From Planctomycetaceae bacterium (GTDB lineage: Bacteria > Planctomycetota > Phycisphaerae > SM23-33), in the NCBI GenBank assembly GCA_021371965.1, contig JAJFVE010000134.1:1-51676 (forward strand): a DNA stretch of 51,676 bases. The letters are read 5' to 3'. Of this stretch, positions 8,466 to 15,443 are shown piece after piece; position 1 is the stretch's first letter, and each line of letters begins with the position of its first letter. Both the position numbers and the translations under genes were made by a program. The notes below the pieces were generated by a model. The model was given only the letters and a program-made list of their open reading frames with translations. It ran no database searches and was not told the origin of the DNA.

Positions 8466-8933
8466 CTAGCTCAGTTCGTCGGCCTCGGTCAGCAGGTCGA
8501 CCACGGCCTGTCGCGTTTCGCTCTGTCGCAGGAACTTGCGGAAGATGTCGCGCTGGACGTGGCGGAAGATGGTCTCCATGGCCTGAAGGTGCTCGTCAGG
8601 ATTGTCGGGGCTCGACAGCAGCAGGATGACGGAATAAACGGGCTTGGAGTCCAACGCGTTGAACTCGATGCCCTCGTGCGAACAGCCGATCGTGGCCAGA
8701 GGTTTCTTGATTCCCGGCAGCTTGGCGTGGGGCAGGGCGACGCCCTTGCCGATGCCGGTGGTGGCCTGGCTCTCGCGGGCCAGGACCATGCGGATGATAT
8801 CGGGTGCGGACTTCTTGCTGACCGCTCCCGCCGCCGCCAGGGCGTTTACCAGTTCGGCGATGGCTTCATCACGCGTTTTGGCTGAAAGATTGGGAACAAT
8901 TGCATCCGTGACCATGATATCGGACAGTCTCAT
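8466..8933 (-). CDS. ptsN: PTS EIIA, fructose/Ntr (PtsN) type
   Basis: 155 residues from the ATG at 8933, chosen because AGGAG lies 6 nt upstream; a TTG five codons earlier overlaps that site. The single EIIA type 2 domain has the phosphorylatable His69 in KGVALPHAKLPG. It accepts phosphate from HPr. There is no fused EIIB or membrane EIIC, and the neighbours are hpf, ptsH and ptsI, which resembles the proteobacterial hpf-ptsN-npr order. This suggests a regulatory rather than transport function. The 228-bp gap up to hpf holds no gene I can support. Confidence 0.88.
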   Translation of the reverse strand: MRLSDIMVTDAIVPNLSAKTRDEAIAELVNALAAAGAVSKKSAPDIIRMVLARESQATTGIGKGVALPHAKLPGIKKPLATIGCSHEGIEFNALDSKPVYSVILLLSSPDNPDEHLQAMETIFRHVQRDIFRKFLRQSETRQAVVDLLTEADELS

Positions 8934-9161
8934 TCCAAGCTCCTGCAAAAGTCGCTGCGCCGCGGTACGGTCATTTTGTCCGTGCCGCGGGTTGTGTTAA
9001 ACAAGCGACTCTAATTTACACGAAGCCCGCCCCGCGTTCCAGTAGCAGAAATGCGATTTTCGTCGCCGGCTAGAGACTGGCCGTGACCCTTGCGAACTCT
9101 GCAGACGTTTCTCGATCACATCGGAGCTCGCGGTGTTCGCGATGTTCGCGGCTATTCTTCT

Positions 9162-9488
9162 TTATTCCTGGGCCAGCGTCTGTTCGTGGGATGGTCCCTG
9201 GCGGTCGCGGACGCGGTCCTTATGGCGACGAACCTGCTGCGACACCTTGTCCAGGCACTGGTCCACGCACGCGTACAGATCTTCCCCGCGATGTGACGCC
9301 ACAAACGTGTTTTTGCGACGTGCGGTGGCTACGATCTCCACCTTGGGCTGCTCGGCCTCGATGTCCAGAATCACCTCGATAGACTGCATATTGTCATAAA
9401 GCCGTTCCAGCTTGGCCACCTTGCTCTGCACGTAATCTTTGATCGGGTCGGTAGCATCCATGTGCCTGGCGTTGACGATGATGTTCAC
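9162..9488 (-). CDS. hpf: Ribosome hibernation promoting factor, short form
   Basis: 108 residues from the GTG at 9488, with AGGAG 7 nt upstream. Short HPF/YfiA proteins bind the 30S decoding centre and inactivate ribosomes in slow growth. Visible features: NIIVNARHMDATDPIKDYV, the VAKLERLYDNM helix, the basic ATARRKNTFVA strand and the DLYACVDQCLDKVSQQVRRHKDR helix. The C-terminal dimerisation domain of long HPF is absent. Its position ahead of ptsN/ptsH echoes the rpoN-hpf-ptsN arrangement. Codon use matches neighbouring genes. Confidence 0.9.
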   Translation of the reverse strand: MNIIVNARHMDATDPIKDYVQSKVAKLERLYDNMQSIEVILDIEAEQPKVEIVATARRKNTFVASHRGEDLYACVDQCLDKVSQQVRRHKDRVRDRQGPSHEQTLAQE

Positions 9489-9655
9489 TAGACATCTCCT
9501 TAAGTCACAAAGCCATCGAATCCTTCCCACATCCCGCCGCCATCGGGCCTCACTCCATCATAGGATACATTCCACTACCGTATAGGGTACGCCGGAAGTG
9601 TCCATGATGCAATATCGGCATGGCGGCGTGGGCAAGGCCAGCGGTAATGCTTAAG

Positions 9656-9755
9656 CCGGGGAAAAAGTCGCGGTGCCAACGGGACATGGCCCTGAATGAA
9701 AAGTAATACAAAGCGAATTACTTCTTCATTTAGCGCCTTCGCCGCGACTTTTCCC
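9656..9755. other. Long two-tier hairpin; candidate structured RNA or repeat
   Basis: Within the 359-bp gene-free stretch 9489-9847, GGGGAAAAAGTCGCGG (about 9656-9672) pairs with CCGCGACTTTTCCC (about 9741-9754). An inner stem AATGAAAAGTAAT pairs with ATTACTTCTTCATT around ACAAAGCG. The two stems are separated by an asymmetric G/C-rich internal region. I recognise no family, and no protein start fits. The rest of the stretch shows nothing clear. Confidence 0.5.
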
Positions 9756-9847
9756 TCCTCGAAACCCAGGAGATACCCGCTGTAAAGGTCTTTCGTTGAA
9801 ATCCCCCCTCCGGCCCGCTATTGTGCCCCATTCAACCGGAGCCCCCG

Positions 9848-10561
9848 ATGAGCGACTATGCGGTGATTTTCGACATGGACGGCGTGCTGGTCGACAGCTA
9901 CCGAGCGCATCTCGAATCCTGGCAGCGGATGGTCCGCGAGCATGGGCAGGATATGACCGAAGCGCAGTTTGCCGAGACGTTCGGCCGCACCAGCCGGGAT
10001 ATCATCGCGCGCCTGTACAGTCATGTCGTTGCCACAGACGAGCAGGCCCGGGCCTGGGACAACGAAAAAGAAGAATATTACCGGCAGATCCTGGCCCAGC
10101 GCTTTCCCGAAATGGACGGGGCGCATGACCTGATCGAGGCCTTGCACGCCGCCGGGTTCGTCATGGCCATCGGCTCCTCCGGACCGCCCGGAAACGTGCA
10201 GGTCGTGCGCGAGAACCTGCCCGGCAGCAGACACATCAATGCTACAATCACGCGAGAAGACGTCACGGCCGGCAAGCCCGACCCGCAGGTGTTCCTCAAG
10301 GCGGCAGAGAAACTCTCCGTGCCGCCGGCCCGCTGTGCGGTGGTCGAAGACGCCCCGGCCGGCATCGAGGCCGCCCGCCGGGCGGGCATGGCCGCCATCG
10401 CCATCACGGGAACGGCTCCGCGTGCTGAGCTGGCGGCCCGGGCGCACCTGGTCGTCGACTCGCTGCGCGAGCTGACGAGCGACCTCATCAAGAGTCTTAT
10501 TGATCGTGTCGCAGGCGTCTCGCCCGCGCGTGGCGAGGGCATCTTGCCCTCGCGGGATTGA
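9848..10561 (+). CDS. HAD-superfamily hydrolase (beta-phosphoglucomutase-like subfamily)
   Basis: 237 residues from the ATG at 9848, with GGAG 6 nt upstream. Cytoplasmic phosphatase or phosphomutase acting on small phosphorylated metabolites; the substrate cannot be read. Motif I is FDMDGVLVDSY with nucleophile and acid Asp, followed by a helical cap with EYYRQILAQRFPEMDGA. Motif II is AIGSSGPPGNV, the motif III Lys is in AGKPDPQVFLKAAE, and motif IV is CAVVEDAPAGIEAARRAGM. The last sixteen residues (AGVSPARGEGILPSRD) are translated from an R3-like palindrome, so the natural end has been replaced by repeat sequence. Fifteen nt separate it from the next ATG. Confidence 0.85.
   Translation: MSDYAVIFDMDGVLVDSYRAHLESWQRMVREHGQDMTEAQFAETFGRTSRDIIARLYSHVVATDEQARAWDNEKEEYYRQILAQRFPEMDGAHDLIEALHAAGFVMAIGSSGPPGNVQVVRENLPGSRHINATITREDVTAGKPDPQVFLKAAEKLSVPPARCAVVEDAPAGIEAARRAGMAAIAITGTAPRAELAARAHLVVDSLRELTSDLIKSLIDRVAGVSPARGEGILPSRD
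10508..10559. repeat. R3-like palindromic pair forming the end of the HAD gene
   Basis: Two small hairpins in tandem: GCAGGCGTCTCGCCCGCGCG and GCGAGGGCATCTTGCCCTCGC. The element contains the last codons of the HAD gene and abuts its TGA. It resembles the GGGCGTCTCGCCC core of R3. Confidence 0.65.
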
Positions 10562-10575
10562 GTCTGGAGGCTATC

Positions 10576-11556
10576 ATGCGAACATTATTGACAGCGACTC
10601 TCATCGCCGCTTCCGCCGCCGTAGCGGCGGCCCAGGAAGCGCCCCCGTCCACAACCATCTCGCTGGTGCTGCCGGCTCCGCAGGTCGTTATTGGCGGCAA
10701 AGAGGACGTCACTCTCGGCCGGGCCGATCTGGGAATCTCCGTCGCCCTGGCCGATATCAAACCGGAAGAGCCCACCTTGGCCGCGGGGCTGGACCTGCTG
10801 GCCAAGGCGCTGTCGAAAGTCGAATCCAAACTCACGCGAGCCCCCGAGCCGGCCGAGGCGATGCTCAAGATCACCAAGCTCGACGCGCCCGCCTTCGCCA
10901 AGGCCGTCGCCGTCGCAGCGCCAAAAGCCTCGCTTAGCCCCGAGCAACTCGCCCAGGGCTACGTGCTGACGCTGGCGTCCAAGGAGGAAAAGACGACGAT
11001 CGACTTGAAGGCGCAGACGCCGCTGGGCCTGTATTACGGCCTGTGCACGCTGGTACAGCTCGTCAGCCGCGGCGAGGAGGGCCTGGTGGCCCCCGGCGCG
11101 ACTATCGCCGACTGGCCGGCCGTCCCGATGCGGGTTGTCGATCCGGTGCCAATGGCCAAAGGCGCCGTTCAAGTTCTGCTGCTACTTCGGCTCAACCCGA
11201 TCGTTCCGCCGCCGCCCCAGAATGCGGCCGCAAAGAGCAGCCCCAAGTCTGTGCTGGTGGTGAAGGAGCCTTCGGCAATGACCACTGACGTGACGGTCGA
11301 TGGCGAGAAGACGGCCGTCTTCGACCCAACCCGCCTGCACAAGCCGGTCACGGGCACAGCCGATGCAATACGTGTCGTAGGCGCTGTGCCCTCGCCGGCA
11401 GGCACGGTCTGGGCCAGCCTCGCTGATTACTGCTGGAATTCGGCAGCCTATACGCCGGAGGCTTCCGCGCGCCGGGCGAAGAACTTCGCCTCGCTGCTGG
11501 AACCGCTGCTGGCCCGCGCCGGCGGGTTTAAGTACGAACTGGAGATGGAGAAGTAG
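10576..11556 (+). CDS. Secreted GH20/GH84-like protein lacking the catalytic barrel
   Basis: 326 residues from the ATG at 10576, with GGAGG (10566-10570) 5 nt upstream. The signal peptide MRTLLTATLIAASAAVAAAQ is clear. Residues about 25-190 match the N-terminal alpha/beta domain of hexosaminidases (YVLTLASKEEKTTIDLKAQT, GLYYGLCTLVQLV, IADWPAVPMR), which normally leads into a TIM barrel. Instead about 110 residues of different sequence follow, then WASLADYCWNSAAYTPEASA, which resembles the segment after the barrel in GH84 enzymes. The barrel and its catalytic acids are missing. It could be a relic of an internal deletion or a binding-only protein. The stop overlaps the first base of an R4 palindrome. 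Confidence 0.55.
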   Translation: MRTLLTATLIAASAAVAAAQEAPPSTTISLVLPAPQVVIGGKEDVTLGRADLGISVALADIKPEEPTLAAGLDLLAKALSKVESKLTRAPEPAEAMLKITKLDAPAFAKAVAVAAPKASLSPEQLAQGYVLTLASKEEKTTIDLKAQTPLGLYYGLCTLVQLVSRGEEGLVAPGATIADWPAVPMRVVDPVPMAKGAVQVLLLLRLNPIVPPPPQNAAAKSSPKSVLVVKEPSAMTTDVTVDGEKTAVFDPTRLHKPVTGTADAIRVVGAVPSPAGTVWASLADYCWNSAAYTPEASARRAKNFASLLEPLLARAGGFKYELEMEK

Positions 11557-11643
11557 GGTGCCATGGCGGCCGTTGTTCAGCCGCCATGTCCCTGAGCGTT
11601 GACTGAGAAGCATGGCGGCTGTGAAACGGCCGCCATGGCACCC
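11556..11643. repeat. Palindromic repeat R4 (copy a)
   Basis: GGGTGCCATGGCGGCCGTTG at the left pairs with ACGGCCGCCATGGCACCC at the right. Internal copies of CAGCCGCCATG and CATGGCGGCTG form smaller stems. A related, more diverged copy is at 48786-48863. Confidence 0.85.
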
Positions 11644-11651
11644 AGGATGGA

Positions 11652-12620
11652 ATGATGGAATCCGCAATCCGAAATCCTGTCAAAGAATCCGCAATCACTG
11701 GAAAGGTCTTCCAGGTCCAGCGGTTCAGCATCCACGACGGCCCGGGGATTCGCACTACCGTGTTCTTCAAGGGCTGCCCGCTGCGGTGCGTATGGTGCCA
11801 CAACCCCGAGGGCATCGAGCTGCAGCCGGTGCTGTCGTTCGAGCCCTCCAAGTGCATTGGCTGCGGATATTGCTTTCGCGTCTGCAAGCAGAACGCTCAT
11901 CGGATGACCGGCGACAAGCACACGCTCGACCGCACGCTGTGCCGCGCGTGCGGCTCGTGCACCGAGGAATGCTACGCCGGCGCGCTGGAACTGATCGGCC
12001 ACGAGGCCACCGTCAAAGAAGTGCTCGACGAAGTGCTGCGAGACCGGCCGTTCTACGAAACCTCCGGCGGCGGCATCACCCTCTCCGGCGGCGAACCGCT
12101 GCTGCAGGTGGACTTCGCCCACGGCCTGCTGTCGGCCGCCAAGGCCGCGGGCCTGCACACTGCCGTTGAGACTTGCGGCCAGGTTCGTTGGGAGCATTTC
12201 TCGCGAGTGCAGGACCTGGTGGACCTGTGGCTGTTCGACGTGAAGGAAACCGACCCCGCGCGGCACGAGCAGTTTACCGGCATGGGCAACGAACTGATCC
12301 TGGCGAACCTCAAGGCCCTGCACGGCAGCGGCGCCAAAATCCTCCTGCGCCTGCCGATCATCCCCGGCCTCAACGATCGGCCCGAACATTTTGCCGGCGT
12401 GGCCCAGCTTGCGGGCGTCATGCCGGGCCTGCTTGGGGCGGAGGTCATCCCGTACCATCGCCTGGGCACCAGCAAGCTGGCGAGGCTGGGGCTGGATCGT
12501 GCGGATCAAAGCAACATGCCACCGCAAGCGCCGTCGGATGAAACCGTCGCCGGATGGGTCAAATCGCTGCGCGATCAGGGCGTGCACCTTGTCGGCCCCA
12601 CGTCGGAAACGTCCGGTTGA
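11652..12620 (+). CDS. Glycyl-radical enzyme activating enzyme (PflA-like radical SAM)
   Basis: 322 residues. It uses SAM and a 4Fe-4S cluster to install a glycyl radical on a partner enzyme. The radical SAM motif is in FFKGCPLRCVWCHNPEG, after VQRFSIHDGPGIRTT. An inserted ferredoxin-like segment has two more clusters, CIGCGYCFRVC and CRACGSCTEEC, typical of activases for non-PFL glycyl-radical enzymes. SGGGITLSGGEPLLQ and the C-terminal VIPYHRLGTSK also match. Residues 3-15 come from tandem GAATCCGCAATC repeats, so the start codon lies in repeat DNA; no ordinary in-frame start closer to TGKVFQVQRFS was found. No glycyl-radical partner is within the window. Confidence 0.9.
   Translation: MMESAIRNPVKESAITGKVFQVQRFSIHDGPGIRTTVFFKGCPLRCVWCHNPEGIELQPVLSFEPSKCIGCGYCFRVCKQNAHRMTGDKHTLDRTLCRACGSCTEECYAGALELIGHEATVKEVLDEVLRDRPFYETSGGGITLSGGEPLLQVDFAHGLLSAAKAAGLHTAVETCGQVRWEHFSRVQDLVDLWLFDVKETDPARHEQFTGMGNELILANLKALHGSGAKILLRLPIIPGLNDRPEHFAGVAQLAGVMPGLLGAEVIPYHRLGTSKLARLGLDRADQSNMPPQAPSDETVAGWVKSLRDQGVHLVGPTSETSG
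11654..11699. repeat. Tandem GAATCCGCAATC repeat covering the activase start
   Basis: GAATCCGCAATCCGAAATC followed by GAATCCGCAATCACTGG. Similar words occur at 23095-23110 and 36611-36637. It encodes the first residues of the activase. Confidence 0.6.
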
Positions 12621-12625
12621 CGACC

Positions 12626-12734
12626 GGGTGCCGTGGCGGGAGGGCTTTAGCCCGACAGCCACGACGGATCAGCGAGCCCGCGAGTCCAGGGATCGTGGCT
12701 CTCCGGGCCTTTGGCCCTGCGCGCCACGGCACCC
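12626..12734. repeat. Long palindromic repeat R1 (copy b)
   Basis: GGGTGCCGTGGCGGGAGGGC at the left and GCGCGCCACGGCACCC at the right. The halves pair nearly throughout, each with an inner hairpin (GGGCTTTAGCCC; GGGCCTTTGGCCC). It lies between two convergent genes (activase and six-hairpin protein), where it could end both transcripts. Confidence 0.88.
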
Positions 12735-12748
12735 TTCCAGGTGTTCGA

Positions 12749-15325
12749 CTACAGTCTCACTCTCACCTGCGCCAACTCGCGCCCGCTGAGGCGGCGGGGG
12801 GGCTGGGCGTTGACGATCAACTCGTATTGCTTCTCGTCGGCAAGGCCGACCACGCGCAGGCCGATCTCCAGCGGCGCTGTCCATGGCGATGGCAGGGCGG
12901 CGAGCTGGTTGACGAGTTTCACCCGCAGCGTTCGGCCGTCGAAGCTCATGCCTTCGGCTGCGACGCCGTCGACCCCGACGGCCAGCGGTTTGGTCACATC
13001 CACATATACTCCGCCGAGGCGCGCCATCGCGTGGGCTGCCGCGGCCAAGCCGCCCACGGAGGACCAACTGGCCCCGCTGGACAGCGGGCGCTGCGGGAAG
13101 CCCTCGTGGTCGATGTTCTCCGGGCCCATGCCGGTGGGAAAGTCCGTGTGCATGTAGATCCCGTTGGCGCGGTGGCGCTCGTGGCTGGTCAGCGTCATCG
13201 CCCCGCGCACGGCCGCCACGCCCCGCTCGACCAGGTCGCCCCGCCCCGTCAGCAGTCCGATGCGCACCAGCGGGTCGGCCATGCGGTGCGTCCGCTGATC
13301 GAGCCATTCGGCGTCGCCGACCTGCGAGTTGAACCCGCCGAAGGGGTACGCCGTGATCACGTAGTGCGGCGCCCAGACCGCCTGGAAGAGGCTGGCGTAA
13401 TCGGCCACAGCCTCGGCGGCCTCAAGATACGCTCGATCGCGCGTGGCCTCGAAGATCGCCGGCAGGCCCTGCATCGCCCATGAGATGCTCATGAGGTTCC
13501 GCGGCGGCTGACCGGTGTGCACGTCGAAAAACGCCTCGGCCTTGACGGCGCACGAGTACAACGCTTCAAAGTCCGACCATTTCTGCCCCGGCAGCACCTC
13601 GCGCATGAGATAACCTGCCATTTTGCGTGCCGCGTCGAGATACTTCTGTTCGCCCGTGGCGGCGAAGAGTTCGCACAGCACCCAGACGTGCGCGCCTCCG
13701 TCGGCGTTGGAGTTCCGCAGGCTCGGCGGCGGGGCGAGATTCTCGTCGAACCACGCAGGCACGCAGCCGTTGTCGCGCACGGCCGAGAGCAGAAAATCGC
13801 CATATGCTCGCACGAAGGGCAGAATGGCAGGACTCTCCTCGCACGTGCGGCGATACTGCATGAGATACCCGCACGTGACCGACGCCGAGGCCGTCTGGTA
13901 GACGCTGGAGTTGAAGTCCCAGTAGTTGGCGGTCTTGGCCGGATCGTAGTTTTCGGACGGCGGCCGCCACAGCGTGCCCACCCAGCGATGCTCCTTGAGG
14001 TGATACAAGCTGGGGAACATCCCGCTCTTCTGCGGGGCCGAAACGGCCAGGGTCACGATTCGCCGCGCCTTGTCCGCCAGCGTCTCGTCGCCCAGGCGCT
14101 TGCCCCACCAGTGCATGCCCGTGGCGTCGCAGGCGTTGTTCCACCAGCCGGTGAACGCCGCCAGGTCGTACCACTGCGGAGCGGTCAGCCGCACGGCGCC
14201 GAGGCTCTTGCCGCCGCTGTCCCACTGCTGCCAGAGGTTCCGCTCCGGCTGCGCCGGGTCCACTGGGTGCTCCAGGCCCTGCGAGCCGATGATGCGATAT
14301 CCCTGGTAGCTCCACGTGGCGGCGTAGCACTGGCGGGCGTATTGATCCCACGGCATCGCCTGCGGGCGCGGGCGGTGCAGGTTCGCCCGACCGTACCGCT
14401 TCCAGTGGTGCCGGGCGATTGCCTGGTACCCGCGATGCGGCGGGGCGTCGGCGGCCACGAACAGATCGAAACCAAACCGCAGCTGCCCGCTCGACAGCTC
14501 GCGCACCATCGCGCCGGGTCGGTTGTCCCTCTGCCAGTACACGTGCTGGCGCGTGATCGAGTCCATGAGCCCGTACGCCAGCAGCGGCCGGCTCGTCAGG
14601 CCCGATTGCAGCTCCAGATCCATCGCGGCCGGCAGAGTAACCTTTTCCGGATCGACCGCCACGGGAAACGAGTTGGTGTCCGGATGCTGCCGCGCCCCGC
14701 GGGCGAACACGACGTTCGCGTTGATGATGTCCAGGTCCGGCACGATGGCAACCAGCACAGCGCCCTTTTGCACAATGGCGGCCGGGGCAAAGAACACGCG
14801 GTCGCCGATCACGTCGTCCACCGTCGGCTTGTATGCCGGAGCGTGCGAGTAGTCGGGCGCGCCGTCGATGGCAGCCGTGATCGGCAGCACCACGCAATCC
14901 AGCCGAGGCGGTCTTTCGCCGCCGCCCAGATCGACAACCACTTCGACATGCGCATAGTCTGCATCATCGCCCAGCGTGATCGTCTGCGTGATGCGGTGCA
15001 GCCCAATCATCCCACTCAATCTCGCCCGCATCAGCGGCGGAGCCCCCGCGGGGTCTTCGACTTGCTCCGCGCGCTGCGCCGCACCGCCTGGATCTTCAGG
15101 AAGAATCTCCACGTGCGAAATGCCCTCAGTCACGACCAGCCGGTGCACCGGGTCGATCCGCGAGTTGTACAACTGCGCCCCGCCGTTGGGGAAATCCCGC
15201 GGCGGCGAAAACGACTCCGCCGCCAGCACCCACTCTCGCCCGGCATTGGCGAAATACCGCTGCACAATCTTGCCGCCGTCGATGTGGAATTGAACTTTGA
15301 TCCGCTCGTTGGATATCTCTAGCAT
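12749..15325 (-). CDS. Six-hairpin glycosidase-like protein of unknown substrate
   Basis: 858 residues from the ATG at 15325 with AGAGG 5 nt upstream; longer frame upstream is low-complexity repeat. No signal peptide is seen, so it is probably cytoplasmic. Residues 1-about 350 look like beta-sandwich (YFANAGREWVLAAESFSPPR, HVEVVVDLGGG). About 380-770 look like an alpha/alpha toroid, with helical repeats rich in Trp/Tyr (WYDLAAFTGWWNN, GGAHVWVLCELFAATGEQKYL, SISWAMQGLPAIFEATRD). A short beta domain ends the protein. This layout is common in GH families with (alpha/alpha)6 barrels, but I cannot assign a family or catalytic pair with confidence. The neighbours give no clear substrate. Confidence 0.5.
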   Translation of the reverse strand: MLEISNERIKVQFHIDGGKIVQRYFANAGREWVLAAESFSPPRDFPNGGAQLYNSRIDPVHRLVVTEGISHVEILPEDPGGAAQRAEQVEDPAGAPPLMRARLSGMIGLHRITQTITLGDDADYAHVEVVVDLGGGERPPRLDCVVLPITAAIDGAPDYSHAPAYKPTVDDVIGDRVFFAPAAIVQKGAVLVAIVPDLDIINANVVFARGARQHPDTNSFPVAVDPEKVTLPAAMDLELQSGLTSRPLLAYGLMDSITRQHVYWQRDNRPGAMVRELSSGQLRFGFDLFVAADAPPHRGYQAIARHHWKRYGRANLHRPRPQAMPWDQYARQCYAATWSYQGYRIIGSQGLEHPVDPAQPERNLWQQWDSGGKSLGAVRLTAPQWYDLAAFTGWWNNACDATGMHWWGKRLGDETLADKARRIVTLAVSAPQKSGMFPSLYHLKEHRWVGTLWRPPSENYDPAKTANYWDFNSSVYQTASASVTCGYLMQYRRTCEESPAILPFVRAYGDFLLSAVRDNGCVPAWFDENLAPPPSLRNSNADGGAHVWVLCELFAATGEQKYLDAARKMAGYLMREVLPGQKWSDFEALYSCAVKAEAFFDVHTGQPPRNLMSISWAMQGLPAIFEATRDRAYLEAAEAVADYASLFQAVWAPHYVITAYPFGGFNSQVGDAEWLDQRTHRMADPLVRIGLLTGRGDLVERGVAAVRGAMTLTSHERHRANGIYMHTDFPTGMGPENIDHEGFPQRPLSSGASWSSVGGLAAAAHAMARLGGVYVDVTKPLAVGVDGVAAEGMSFDGRTLRVKLVNQLAALPSPWTAPLEIGLRVVGLADEKQYELIVNAQPPRRLSGRELAQVRVRL

Positions 15326-15339
15326 GAAAGCCTCTTTCA

Positions 15340-15440
15340 CCGCCGGGGCGGAATCATGCCGGCGTTCTCGTCGTCGTCCTCGTCCTCGTCGTCGGTTGTT
15401 GACTCCGGGGAAGCCAAAGCGTCCCCAGGGGACGCACTCC
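15340..15440. repeat. CGTCGT low-complexity tract and perfect GCGTCCCC/GGGGACGC hairpin
   Basis: CGTCGTCGTCCTCGTCCTCG is a short tandem tract, followed by the perfect inverted repeat GCGTCCCCAGGGGACGC at about 15420-15436. It fills the gap between the GGDEF gene and the six-hairpin gene. No promoter stands out. Confidence 0.55.
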
Positions 15441-15443
15441 ATA

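Noticed and set aside
2981..12734. Composite transposon bounded by the two R1 copies
   Set aside because: The interval holds rne, ptsI, hpf and other core genes and no transposase.
13517..15322. Long plus-strand open frame opposite the six-hairpin gene
   Set aside because: It is antisense to a convincing protein; composition (Arg/His/Val-rich) is typical of the reverse frame of G+C-rich genes.
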